Source: Chamaecyparis obtusa (Eukaryota; Streptophyta; Pinopsida; Cupressales; Cupressaceae). Taken from it: a stretch of DNA of 64,000 bases. The notes beneath the pieces are model-generated. The model did no database searches. It saw only the letters and a list, made by a program, of their open reading frames with translations, and was not told the DNA's origin. The stretch is taken from contig BSBK01008408.1 in the NCBI GenBank assembly GCA_027943335.1, positions 318,501 to 382,500 of the forward strand, written 5' to 3'. Below, piece after piece: positions 1 through 11,269 of this stretch (position 1 is the first letter of the stretch; each line of letters starts with the position of its first letter). The translations under genes were made by a program, and so were the position numbers.

Positions 1-1013
1 CGCCCACCATTGGATGGAGATGGTGTTAGAGAGTCGGGCCTAGGAAAATACAAAGCTGAAACATTAGGAAGTATTAAAATAGTCAGACTTAGGAAAAAAT
101 AAAAGGGACCCCACTAACACATGAAAAACCTAACCGTGAACATGGTAAAGTGGTGTCTAATAAGCACATGTGGATTTGGAACTTTAGTGGCTGGTAAAGG
201 TAACTTAAAAATTAGAACAAGGCCAGGGCTTAACAAAGGGTTTTATGCAAGGGCTACATTTTTTAAATTTTGAACTAAGGGTTTATGCCAAGGACACAAA
301 AATGACTGTAGGGATGAGGAGAAAATGGCTAGAGCCATGAAAAATTTTCTAGGTGCTAACACAATGTACTAATACAAAACATATCAATGAGAATATATTA
401 GAATTCCTTCTCAAATTTGTGTATGTCTTCCTATTTTAAGACTTAAGTTCTTTTATGTAAATATTGCAAATAAAAATTGATGTATGGCTTACAAAGTAGG
501 TTGTGAATTTATCTTTTAGCTCTCTTTCAAGGAAGGGGTAAATTCTTTAAGGTAATTTCAAAGAGTTTGTAGTTTTTTACAGGAATTGGATGTCTAAATG
601 TGAGAATGACAGGGACAATTTGCAATGCATTTGTTCTAAATTCTAGTGGTGTGAATGATTTTTTCTATTGATGTATGTTGTTGATAACTTTGTGACCTAC
701 AATAAGACACTGGTATGTTCTTTAGAAGCATCTATTCAACATCAAACAACCTATAATTGATAAAATATTTAAATCAAAATAAGTAATACTCATGTTACAT
801 GATATAAGAAAGTTTTTTGATTTTTTTAAAGAAGTGAATCTATAGGTATACCCACCTGAACATTAAGAATTAAAGTGTAGGAGGATCATTTCCTTCATCC
901 TTGTTAATTGGTCCTATTCCTTGACATATTTGGAGTGGGTTTCAAGAGTCAATGATATTAGTTTGTTAGTTATATTGTAAATCTGCAAGTGGAAATAAAA
1001 GGAGCCAACAAAA
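1..1013 (+). repeat. Putative 5' LTR end of a Tat/Ogre-like element
   Basis: No reading frame is supported here. The stretch ends directly before a primer-binding-site-like sequence at 1014, so its right part is best read as the end of a 5' LTR. The left end is off the window or decayed, and no second copy is present to fix the boundaries. Confidence 0.4.
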
Positions 1014-1031
1014 TGGTGACTCCACTGGGGA
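1014..1031 (+). other. Primer binding site, tRNA-Arg type
   Basis: The 18-nt TGGTGACTCCACTGGGGA is, apart from one base, the TGGCGACTCC-type site used by plant Ogre/Tat elements, which pairs with the 3' end of a tRNA-Arg. The assignment rests on remembered family consensus. The orientation implies an element running to the right. Confidence 0.6.
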
Positions 1032-1275
1032 TCTAAAGAAACACAAAGGATTTGAACTTATTGCAAGTCATTAGGCTCAACACATTTTTAGAGGTCTTTG
1101 GCTAGGTTTTTAAGGAGGTTTTGTTTCGTGCATCATTTTTCTTCCTAGAACCTCATGTTTTCCCTGTCCTATAGATATTTTCTTTTAGATTCTCAAGGTT
1201 TGTTTGCAAAATTTTCCCATTATATGTGGGTGGTGACTCAAAGGGTAGAAAGACTATGGTTATAAGAAACAAACC

Positions 1276-1536
1276 ATGGATAAAAGAAAGAATATAGGGG
1301 ATTTTGTTAAGAGACATCCTAAGATTAATCTAGAAGCTTTACCCTGGTCAGAAAAGAAAATTTGGCTTAGAAAAGATGGGGAATCCACCAATGCACCTAT
1401 GAGAGAACAAGGAAATGATGAAGATGGAATAATACATACATCTACAAATGAGGAAGGATCACAATACAAGAGTTCAAAATCCAATAGTGGTCTTTCTAGA
1501 GACAATTTTTATGATACCCCAAAAGTGTTATTTTAG
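1276..1536 (+). pseudogene. Short open frame downstream of PBS, possible gag N-terminus remnant
   Basis: An 86-codon frame starts 245 bp after the primer binding site, where the first ORF of a Tat/Ogre-type element would start. The product is hydrophilic and charged, starts MDKRKNIGDF, and shows no zinc knuckle or known domain. It ends about 130 bp before an unrelated LTR-like sequence, so any larger ORF would be truncated. Position is the main argument; it could be a chance frame. Confidence 0.35.
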
Positions 1537-1659
1537 GATAACATTCCACTCCTTGCAAATCAAAACAAAAATGCAGGAAGTACGAATTATGTGCCTAATA
1601 TGCATCATAACTGAGTTAATCTAGAAAGACAATAAGTGGAGCCAAGGAGGGTCCACTTT

Positions 1660-2695
1660 CTATTAGGAATAGTCCCAAGAGATAATTGAGAGCGGGGGCG
1701 GGGGGGGGGGGGGGGGGGGTGAATAAGTTATCTAAAAGATTCAATTCTTTATCCAATAAAGTATAGAAGAACATTAAGCATAAACATAATATAAGAACAC
1801 TTAACACAACATGACAATTTTGGTTATGGGGAAACCCAAATAGGTAAAAACCCTAGTGGGAATTAGCACCCACTATAAACTATACTCTAGAGTATTATGA
1901 TCCCTATTAGAAGATCTTATAGCACTGTTAGGAGTTGATCTTTACAATGCATTAAGTACAGTGACCTAGTCAAGGGTCAGACCCTATTAGAAATCTTTTA
2001 AAATTAGCCCTGTTAGGGGTTAGGACCCACTGCTCGGGAGCACGCTGCTCAAAGAGTTGAAGGATCCAACCTTCTGTTGAATAGATACACACTATATCTG
2101 GATCTTTGGTGAACTCCAAGTAGACCCACTATCTTGATCAATTCCAATGAATAGCATACACTTTCTACTTTGTCTCATAGACCTTCTACTGATGGCTCAA
2201 TACTTCACACCTTTTTCTCTGCAATTATCTTTCAATTATCTTCCATACTTAGCTATCACAACTAGACCGGTGATAAGTATCTTTCTCCAAATGATATAAT
2301 TAAGTCGGCCTATTAGAACTTCCTTGAAATCATATTAGAGAAACAATATAACTCTCCAATAATATATCAATCATCTATACTAAGCATGCAACACAAATTA
2401 GGACCGTGCAACTCTGTATGAATAGACGTGTCACCTCACATTGTCGGCTCTACCAAATTATTTGATACTTTCTTCTCATCCTAAATTACATCATGCACTC
2501 TTAACCAAACATTATTAACTCTTCTCCAAACACTAATCCAAGCATGCATATCCAGATGATAGGTGCAACTACTACAACAATAAAAACAATGTCGGCTCCA
2601 TCTTATAAACTCAGGAAACTATAATTTTCAACTGGAAACATCATAGCTCAACCTGAATTGTACATCTAACTTTGAGCCCATGAACATAGCTTCAC
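1660..2695 (-). repeat. Decayed LTR-like sequence with G20 homopolymer
   Basis: The start (ctattaggaatag... then a G run followed by gtgaat) resembles the left ends of the LTRs at 32,057 and 47,228, where a G-rich tract also precedes gtgaat. It includes repeated short motifs of the type cctgttagg/actgttagg, which the 32-kb LTR also shows. No coding frame or internal region is attached, so it is either a solo LTR or a fragment. The right side stops at the transposon at 2,702. Positions 1700-1719 are an uninterrupted run of 20 G. Confidence 0.4.
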
Positions 2696-3589
2696 TAACA
2701 TGTGGGTAAGTGCACAAAGATGGGAGACCAAAAAGGGGGTATAAGATGCCACTTTTTTCCTGAAATCAGAAAACTCTAAACTTCAACAAGAAATTGAAGA
2801 TAGTTAGAATCAAAATTTTAAGATGCGACAAGAACAAGAGTTGTAATATACTCTAAATCTAGCTCCTAAACTACTAATTTATTTTGAAAATGATGTAGAT
2901 TAAGGCCCTCAAAAAGGGGGAGCACAAAAAGTAGTCTATTTTTTTATTAAAAAACATAACATAGCATCTAGTGTGCTCCCCCTAAAATGTTAACTTTTTA
3001 AAAACAAATTTGAATCACTTCCGTGAGAAGTTAGCTAACACCACGTAGTTTATCCTAGATTTTTTTGCTAATTTTTTGATGAATTTATGAAGTGCACACA
3101 TCTTGAAAACATGAAATTTTAGTGTGCTCCCCTAGAAATCATTTAAAACTAATAAAAAATCAAATTTTCTTTTTTTTTAAAGTGTGTTGAATGGAGTCTA
3201 GTTTCCAAAAAGGTAACTTGTTGCAAAATTTGATGAACGAGCCAAAATCTATGCCCAAAATACTACAAGTTGGGTTTTTACAAAAAATGGACATACACAC
3301 AAAATAAATTAGAGATGAAAAACTTAACATAATCACAATTCAAAATAAATTATATGCTTAGATAGTTAACAGAGAGATCTACGAATCAGGTCATCTGATT
3401 TTTACATTATTGAACCATGAGTAAACCTGACGAAGAGCACACAAAAAAAAGTTGTCATTTTTTAGTATGTCTTCTAAAAAAAACATCTCAGGCCTATTTG
3501 AATCCTCCAAGCATTTGCGTTGGATCTCAAAGGAAAATGAAAGCCTTAGGATTGGTAAATTCTAATGCCTTACCAAGTGTGTGTGTGCT

Positions 3590-3722
3590 ATAGGGTGTCT
3601 ACACTATGGAAATCTATAACTTCCATAGGGCATGTGCACTATAGGGTGTGCACCCTATAGCATGTGCACCCTATTTAAGTCATAGATTTCAATTGTGAGG
3701 AGAAATAGTCAGAGTGAGAGGA

Positions 3723-3772
<50 letters not shown>

Positions 3773-4140
3773 TATCACTTACCTCTTCTTTCAGATCAAG
3801 CTTGACAACATCATGGAGCCATTTTGTATAAAAATTCATGGATGAATGAATGAAAAAAATGGATTCAACAAGAAAAATGATTCTGTGTACATTCTTGGGA
3901 AGCTCTTTTTTCTACAAACATGGATTTATGGAAAGAAAAATGAGCTATCCCAAATGCAACAAACACTACCAAGTGTTTTTACAAAGTGCATGTGCGCTAT
4001 AGGGTGCACGCACTTTGCAAAAACACTTTTCTATGTTTTACAAAGTGTGTGTGCCCTATAGGGTGCACATGATATGCTTTAGATTGTCCAAGCTATAGTG
4101 CATGCACCCTATAGGGTGCACGCGCTTTAGTGTGTACACA
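3590..4140. repeat. Cluster of subterminal palindromes around CTATAGGGTGCAC
   Basis: The motif CTATAGGGTG(C/T)AC and its inverse GTGCACCCTATAG recur near 3593, 3630, 3650, 3995, 4050 and 4100, often fused as the palindrome GCACCCTATAGGGTGC. All copies lie within about 600 bp of the right terminus. Related motifs lie near the left end of the 39.69-kb element. Clustered inverted subterminal repeats are typical of transposase-binding regions, for example in CACTA elements. Confidence 0.65.
3726..3770. repeat. (CT)n microsatellite
   Basis: About 45 bp of uninterrupted CT dinucleotides lie inside the 2.7-4.2 kb transposon, just downstream (minus strand) of its conserved splice-donor-like sequence. 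The related copy at 40.1 kb has T/A-rich intron sequence at that position, so the tract expanded in this copy. Confidence 0.9.
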
Positions 4141-4208
4141 CTATGGTTGATGGGGGACCAAAAAGAAAAGTTGCACCTTTTGGTCCCCATCTTTGTGCAT
4201 ATACCCAT

Positions 4209-4620
4209 GTATACAACATAAATATAAATGTGCAAGGCTCCATTATAAGCATACTACAAATCACATACAAAACTCTTTCTGGGACCTACCAGGAACACTC
4301 ACTAATAAAAACAACTATCACTACAACATTTGGGGTCAAATTGCAATGCTAATTTGTGATGTCACTACCATTTATGTTAATTTTTGTGTTTGTTTTTGCA
4401 AGTTCCCCTGATGGTGTCGTAAAAGACATGATGACATCATAATTGCGACACCCTCTTGGTTATAAACCAAAAAAAAAAGAAAAAGAAAGTGTCATTTTTA
4501 ATTTTTGTGAATTCAAAGAGTTACCGTGAAGACAACACTGCACTTTTGCATGGCATGAAGAGGGCATTCAAGTTTTGCATGTGCGAAGAGGCCAACACTA
4601 TGTGGGAAGAGGGCACTAGC
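4209..4620. other. Unannotated spacer
   Basis: AT-rich sequence between the transposon and family X. Short overlapping frames here have no recognisable content. There is an A-rich run around 4468-4490. No repeat partner is seen elsewhere in the window. Confidence 0.5.
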
Positions 4621-4715
4621 ACTTGAGGTAGGCATTCGAGCTTTGTCTTTTCATTAACTCAATTTCATTTTGATGGCATTTGTTGAGTTAATGGCACAAT
4701 ATGAATATTAATAGT

Positions 4716-5690
4716 GGCATTATTTACATCTTAGCATTTGAAATGCTCGATGACCTCTGAGCTTTTACAGCTAGGGCATCATTTCTATTACCTTCAAGGC
4801 ATTGTGTGAAGTGTTTGATCTCTCTTTATTTGTTTTTCTATTGATATTCACTATGTGGTAGTCCCTGTTTATGATCATTTCATGAGGAAATGTCTTGATA
4901 GCTCGCATGCTACAAGCTAGGGCATCATACATTTTTTATGATCTCACTATTGAATACTGGCATTGTTTACATCTTTTCATTTGGAATGCTTGATGAACTG
5001 TGAGGTTTCAGAGCTAGGGCATCATTGCTATTACCTTCAAGGCAGTGTGTGAAGTGTTTGATCACTCTTTATTTGTTTTTTTATTGATATTCACTATGTG
5101 GTACTCCCCATTTATGATAATTTCATGAAGAAATGTCTTGATGGCTCATAGGCTACAAGATAGGGCATCATACATTGTTCATGAGCTCACTATTTAATAC
5201 TAGCATTGGTTACATCTTTTCATTTGGAATGCTTGATTACCTGCGAGCTTTCAGAGCTAGGGCATCATTTCAATTACCTTCAAGGCATTTTGTGAAGTGT
5301 TTGATCTCTCTTTATTTATGTTTCTATTGATATTCACTATGTGGTACTCCCCATTTATGATCATTTCATGAGGAAATGTCTTGATGGCTCATAGGCTACA
5401 AGCTAGGGCATCATACATTGTTCATGAGCTCACTGTTTAATACTAGCATTATTTACATCTTTTCATTTCGAATGCTTGATGACCTGTGAGCTTTCAAATC
5501 TAGTGCATCATTTATATTACCTTCAAGGCATTGTGTAATGTGTTTTATCTCTCTTTATTTGTTTTGTTGTTGATATTCACTAACTATGTGGTACTCCCCA
5601 TTTATGATCATTTCATGAGGAAATTTATTGATGGCTCATGGGCTACAAGCTAGGGCATCATGCATTGTTTATGAGCTCATTGTTTGATCA
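4716..5690. repeat. 243-bp tandem repeat, about four units
   Basis: The anchor (g/a)gcatt.tttacatctt recurs at 4716, 4959, 5202 and 5445, exactly 243 bp apart each time. Units share gcttgatgacctgtgag and tatgtggtactccccattta with scattered substitutions. The equal spacing shows almost no indels among units. Single or double units also occur at 7410-7640 and 8880-9280. Confidence 0.85.
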
Positions 5691-5883
5691 CCTCATCTCC
5701 CTATTTGATTATGAGGGACATGAGGTTCTCAAACAATGAGCTCATAAACAATGCATGATGCCCTAGCTTGCAGCCTACGAGCCATTAAGACATTTCCTCA
5801 TGAAACGATCATAAATGGGGAATACCACATAGTGAATATCAATAGCAACACAAATAAAGAGAGACCAAACACTTCACACAATA
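5530..5883. repeat. Inverted repeat (fold-back), arms about 165 bp
   Basis: The last tandem unit at 5530-5697 is followed, after a short spacer containing ctccctatttgatt, by its own reverse complement at about 5713-5883. Shared blocks include gcatcatgcattgtttatga and the inverse tcataaacaatgcatgatgc. Such a structure can form a long hairpin. Confidence 0.8.
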
Positions 5884-7110
5884 TCTATTGTTTTATAAGA
5901 TTTTATTAAAACTAAATATATTATTTTACAAAAATTTTATTAAGATAGTATTTTGGGTTAGTTTTATGTGTTTTATAAGATTTTATGAAGACTAAATATA
6001 TGATGTAAACTCATAATTATACTTGGTATATATAACACAATGGTATGGAGTATAATCTATACATTTGTGAGATGTGATTAATTCTAGGTATATGTTGTTT
6101 TGGGATTAAATTGGCAAGTTTCTATACTTTCTCCATTTTAAAAGAACCTATGACTTAAAAGGAGGAATCATGAAATATAGTTCTCGGTAGTTATCTCTTC
6201 TATAATGATGGAGGAGTGAAAGGTAATGATCAATGAGGTTGTTGATATTAGATCATACATTAATACACTTACTATTTTGATTTTGAGCTTAGGTATCATC
6301 CAATGGTATTGTTGTCATTGCATGCTTGCTGCTTTTGTGCACCATATATTGTTTTATACACTGTTTATTTCATTAAGACTGTGAGCTTGACATTTGTAAT
6401 GTATTTGTTGTTATTGGATCAATGTTTCCATGTTGTTGAGGCTATAGATGTCCTTTTACTAATCTAGTATAAACAACATATATACCATGTTGACTCATAG
6501 CCCATGAGGTGTTTCTTGATAACACATTTGACATCATACCTTTTGCTCCATTTTGGTCTCGATTTACTCATTACATGCACCTGTTTCCTGAGTGCACATG
6601 TTCTGTAGCATAGTTCATTTTAGAAGAGTATGGATTGACTATGCACATGCATAATTATAGATGAGGATCAGTAATAGGGTGCCAGGCATTGCATAGATCC
6701 TTTGGATATAACCCCATCTTCTTCTTCCTTGCAAGTTTTGGATCATAGAAGAGCATACTAGATTGAGCCCAGGGTCAACACTTCATTATTTCAGGCAATG
6801 TCTGGTACCTTCATTATTTATGTTCATCCACTTATGTATGTTTTCATTCATTCATAGTCTTCTAAAAGTTGGCTATTAGCAACCATATATGACCATTCTT
6901 GATGTTTTTGGGTCATTTGATGAAAATATGTAAAATTTTCTTAAAATTTAAAGATAAAAAATTAAGATAATCTTTGTCTTCACTTTAAAAAAAACAAAAA
7001 ATTCATAAAGCATGGTATAAACATAAAGCTCATAAAGCATGGTAAAAGAGGGCCCTAACTGTTGTAAAATGGGAAAGTTGCCACCTTGCATTGCTCTTCA
7101 TATGTCAGTT

Positions 7111-7286
7111 GCTAAGGAACTATGTTATAAAATTTCAAGGCATGAAATTTTATACTTTTTGACATCATACTTTTTTCTCCTTAGTATTGATTTTACAATG
7201 TGGGGAAGTCGAAGAAAATATATCTACAGTTATAAAATTTCATGCCTTGAAATTTGGCATGAAATTTTATAACATAGTTCCTTAGC
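7111..7286. mobile_element. MITE-like element with about 40-bp terminal inverted repeats
   Basis: The left end starts gctaaggaactatgttata and the right end is its exact reverse complement (tataacatagttccttagc). Both arms continue with copies of caaggcatgaaattttata. The total length is about 176 bp and the AT-rich core has no coding capacity. Single arms of the same sequence occur near 31,820-31,855 and 39,500-39,545. The small open frame across it is incidental. Confidence 0.75.
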
Positions 7287-7315
7287 ATTTGATCTTTATA
7301 TGGAAGCCATGACCT

Positions 7316-8640
7316 AAGGTAGGCATTCAAGATTTTTATTCTCATTAAATCAATTTCATTTTGATGGCATTTGTTGATTTAATGGAAAAATATGAATTTT
7401 AATACTAGCATTGTTTACATCTTTGCATTTGGAATGCTCAATGACCTATGATCTTTGAGAGCTAGGGCATCATTGCTATTACCTTCAAGGCATTACGTGA
7501 AGTGTTTAATCTCTCTTTATTTATTTTTCTATTGATATTCACTATGTGGTACTCCCCATTTATGATTATTTCATGAGGAAATGTCTTGATGGCTCACGGG
7601 CTGCAAGCTAGGGCATCATGCATTGTTTATGAGTGCACTATTTGAGCACCTGATGTCCCTATTTGATTGGTTAGTGCTATGTTTGTTATATTGATGCTAT
7701 TAGATCAAATAGGGACATCAGTAATAATATAATACACTTACTATTTTAAATTTGAGCTCAGGCATCATGCAATGTTATTATTGTCATTGCATGCTTGTTG
7801 CTATTGTGTACCATAATAGCAACAAGAATGCAATGATATGAAGTTTTGGGATTAAATTGGTGAGTTCATATACTTTCTCCATTTTAAACTAACCTATGAC
7901 TTCAAAGGAGGGATTATGAAATATAGTTGCAGGTAGTTATCTCTTCTATAATGATGGAGGAGTCAAAGGTAAAGATCAATGAGGTTGTTTCTATTGGATC
8001 ATACATTAATACACTTACTATTTTGAATTTGAGCTCGGGCATCATATATTGTTTTATACACTGTTTATTTCATTGAGACCATGAGCTTGGCATTTGTAAT
8101 TTATTTCCTATTATTGGATTAATATTGCCATGTTGTTGAGGTTATATATGTCCTTTTACTGATCTTATATAAACAACATTTATACCATGTTGAATCAGCC
8201 CATGAGGTGTTGCTTGATAACACATTTGACATGATACTCTTTGTTCCATTTTGGTCTTTATTTACTCACTCCATGCATATGTTTCCTGAGTTCACATGTT
8301 CTGTAGCATAGTATATTTTAGAAGTGCATGGCTTGACTATGCGCACACATAATTATTGATGAGGATCAGCAATAGGGTGCTAAGCATTGCTTAGATCCTT
8401 TGTATCTAACCCCATCTTTTCCTTCCTCACAGGTTTTGGATCATAGAAGAGCATACTGGATTGAACCCTAGGTCAACACTTCATTGCTTCAGGAAATGTT
8501 TGGTACCTTCATTATTTATGTTCATCCACTTATGTATGTTTGCATTCATTCAAATTCTTTTGAAATTTGGCTATTAGCGACCATATATGACCATTCTTGT
8601 TGTTTTTGGGTCATTTGATGAAAAGATGTAAATAGGGACA
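7316..8640. repeat. Dispersed repeat family X, copy 2
   Basis: Repeats the order of copy 1: a ggtaggcattc start, one 243-bp-type unit, the 70-bp TIR mini-element, then the block seen at 6040-6900 (atgatggaggagt, gcatgcttgttgct, caacatttataccatgttga). It lacks the extra tandem units and the large fold-back of copy 1. No coding content. Confidence 0.6.
7651..7720. mobile_element. 70-bp mini-element with perfect 17-bp terminal inverted repeats
   Basis: TGATGTCCCTATTTGAT at 7651-7667 is matched exactly by its reverse complement at 7704-7720. The core is about 36 bp (tggttagtgctatg...). A second copy lies at 8734-8800 in the opposite orientation. Terminal fragments occur near 9277, 10,363, 31,972 and 39,674. 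It is far too short to code for anything. Confidence 0.7.
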
Positions 8641-8733
8641 TCGATAATAAAATAGAGATATCTTAATCTTTATGAGCTTAAATTCAATATAGTAAGTGTA
8701 TTATTTTATTATTGATGTCCCTATTTTATTATC

Positions 8734-8800
8734 GATGTCCCTATTTGATCTAATAGTGTGAATATAACAAATAGAGCACTGACCAATCAAATAGGGACAT
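8734..8800. mobile_element. Second copy of the TGATGTCCC mini-element, inverted
   Basis: Terminal repeats gatgtccctatttgat (8734-8749) and the inverse ending at 8800 bracket a core matching the 7651 copy when reversed (ctaatagtgtgaatataaca). A partial additional terminus (gatgtccctattttattat) sits just upstream, suggesting local rearrangement. Confidence 0.65.
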
Positions 8801-8869
8801 GAGGTGCTCAAATAATGAGCTCATAAAACAATATATTTAGTCTTAATAAAATCTTATAAAAAAAAATAT

Positions 8870-11260
8870 ATTGTGTGAAGTGTTTGATCTCTCTTTATTT
8901 GTTTTGGTGTTGATATTCACTATGTGGTACTCCCCATTTATGATCATTTCATGAGGAAATATCTTGATGGCTCGTGGGCTACAAGCTAAGGCATCATACA
9001 TTGTTCATAAACTCACTATTTAATACTGGCATTGTTTACATCTTTTCATTTGGAATGCTTGATGATCCACGAGCTTTCAGAGCTAGGGCATCATTTCTAT
9101 TACCTTCAAGGAATTGTGTGAAGTGTTTGATCTTTCTTTATTTGTTTTGTTGTTGATATTCACTATGTGGTACTCCTCGTTTATGATCATTTCATGAGGA
9201 AATGTCTTTATGGCTTGTAGACTACAAGCTAGGGCATCATGCATTGTTTATGAGCTCATTGTTTGAGAACCTCGTGTCCCTATTTGATTGGATGGTAATC
9301 AAGCAGTGAGCTCATAAACAATGCATGATGCCCTAGATTGCAATTCGTGAGCCACCAAGACATTTCCTTATGAAATGGTCATAAATGGAGAGTACCACAT
9401 AGTGAATATCAACAACAAAACAAATAAAGAGAGATCAAACACTTCACACAATGTATGTTTTTTAATAAGATTTTATTAAGACTAAATATATTGTTTTATT
9501 AAGATTTTATTAAGACTAAATATATGATGTAAACTCATAATTATACTTGATATATATAATATAATGGTATGTAGTATAATCTATACATTTGTGAGATGTG
9601 ATTAATTCCAGTTGTATGATGTTTTGAGATTAAACTGCTGAGTTTGTATACTTTCTCCATTTTAAACTAACCTATGACTTCAAAGGAGGAATTATGAAAT
9701 ATAATTGTAGGTAGCTATCTCTTCTATAATGATGGAGGAGTCAAAGGTAATGATCAATGAGGTTTCTGCTATTAGATCATACATTAATACACTTATTATT
9801 TTGATAGCAATAACATTGAATGATGCTTGAGCTAAAATTTAGAACAATAAGTGTATTATTTTATTAAGACTAAATATATTGTTTTATTAAGATTTTATTA
9901 AGACAAAGTATTTTGGGTTAGTTTTATGTTGTTTTATAAGATTTGATTAAGACTAAATATATGATGTAAATTAATAATTATAATTGATATAAATACTTCA
10001 AAGGAGGAATTATAAAATATAGTTGTAGGTAGTTATCTCTTCTATAATGATGGAGGAGTCAAAGGTAATGATCAATGAGGTTTCTACTATTAGATCATAA
10101 TACAATTACTATTTTGACTTTGAGCTTAGGCATCATACAATGTTATTGTTGTGATTGCATGCTTGATGTTGTTGTGCACCATATATTGTTTTATACACTA
10201 TTTATTTTCATTGAGACCATGAGCTTGGCATTTTTAATGTATTTTCTATTATTGGATCGATGTTGCCATGTTGTTGAGGCTGTAGATGCATTGAATCACC
10301 ATTGCCATTCTATTTTCATAGTAGCAATATAACAAACAGAGCATCATCCAATGAAATAGGGACATTAGTAAGACATTTAATGCATTATTACTTCATCATG
10401 ATGATAAAAATTTCATTGTTTCAAAGCACATAGAATGTGGGTAGCTTCATTACTTCATTAGATTTGTACCTTTCTTAATTTCACTAGCATCATGTAGCTT
10501 TCTTACTTATCCTTTAAAATGAAGATTCAAATATACTCCATGCCATAGCATTAATGTATAGATGATGTATATTTGTGTACCTCTTTTTTTTGATGTAGCT
10601 TACTCACTGCATGCAATGGGGCCTCATTGGGGCTGCCAACCATGTTGTGATGTTATGATCTTTACTTGAAATCAATGATGTAATCCTCCCTTAATATACA
10701 TATTTGATGCTTTTCTCCTCTAATTTTATGATGATGTATTCCCATTCCATTTCTTACTCATGCTTGCTCATGACTACCTTGTGTTGATGGGTATGGTGTG
10801 TGACTATTGTGGGTGCATCATTTGGAAATGATGTCACAACAACACCAGATGAAATAACAACATATGGTGTTGCAGTTGCACTATTTGAATGATGTAGTCA
10901 GAATAGTGACTCACCAGGTGTTCATGTAGACATAAATGTAGCCATTTACTCTCTGCAACATTCTTTTGAGTGCACGTCTTGTATCATGGTTTTTCTTTCA
11001 TAGGTGTATGGCTTGACTATGCCCATGCATCATTGTAGATGAGGATCAGTAGTAGGTTTCCATTCATTCCTTAGATATTTTTTATCTAACCCCCATCTGA
11101 TCTCTTTTCTTTGTAGGTTTTGGATCACACAGGCACACACTAGATTCATAACCAAGTCAAAAATTCATCACTTCAGGCAATGTCTGGCACCCTTATTATT
11201 TATGTGCATCCTCTTATGTATGCATGTACTCTTGCATTTTCTTCTGAAGTTATTTTCCTT
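8870..11260. repeat. Dispersed repeat family X, copy 3
   Basis: Contains two 243-bp-type units (8880-9280), a second fold-back, repeated blocks with atgatggaggagtcaaaggt at about 9730 and 10,047, and the section ending in tttatgtgcatcc that also closes copies 1 and 2. It is interrupted at its right end by the LTR element that starts at 11,270. No supported gene. Confidence 0.6.
9113..9455. repeat. Second inverted repeat (fold-back), arms about 155 bp
   Basis: Unit sequence at 9113-9275 is followed by its reverse complement at about 9300-9455. The spacer again contains tgtccctatttgatt. Architecture and hinge match the fold-back at 5530-5883, so the inverted structure belongs to the family rather than being a one-off event. 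Confidence 0.75.
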
Positions 11261-11269
11261 GTATAGTAT

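Larger units (their letters stand above)
2702..4208 (-). mobile_element. Non-autonomous TIR DNA transposon (short relative of the element at 39.69 kb)
   Basis: The left end GGGTAAGTGCACAAAGATGG is mirrored at the right end, where the reverse complement reads GGGTATATGCACAAAGATGG, each followed by GACCAAAA-type sequence. ATGT lies just outside both ends and may be a 4-bp target duplication. Read on the minus strand, 4208 to about 3780 matches the first 430 bp of the element at 39.69 kb, including a shared ATGGCTCCA start and a GTAAGT donor. The coding exons seen there are missing here, so this is an internally deleted copy. Confidence 0.7.
4625..6905. repeat. Dispersed repeat family X, copy 1
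   Basis: Non-coding repeat whose segments recur at 7316-8640, 8870-11,260, 31,740-32,056 and 39,171-39,690 (the last two reversed). Copy 1 starts with a block containing ggtaggcattc, continues with 243-bp tandem units and a fold-back, then a unique-looking 6000-6900 section that recurs at 7850-8600. No transposase or reverse transcriptase frame is visible, so the class is undetermined. Confidence 0.6.

Noticed and set aside
3846..4411. Small plus-strand frames inside and after the short transposon
   Set aside because: They cross subterminal palindromes and the inverted terminus. The related copy has its gene on the other strand relative to these frames.
4625..11260. Family X as a Helitron
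   Set aside because: I looked for TC...CTRR ends with a terminal hairpin and for a Rep/helicase frame and could not identify either. The class is left open.
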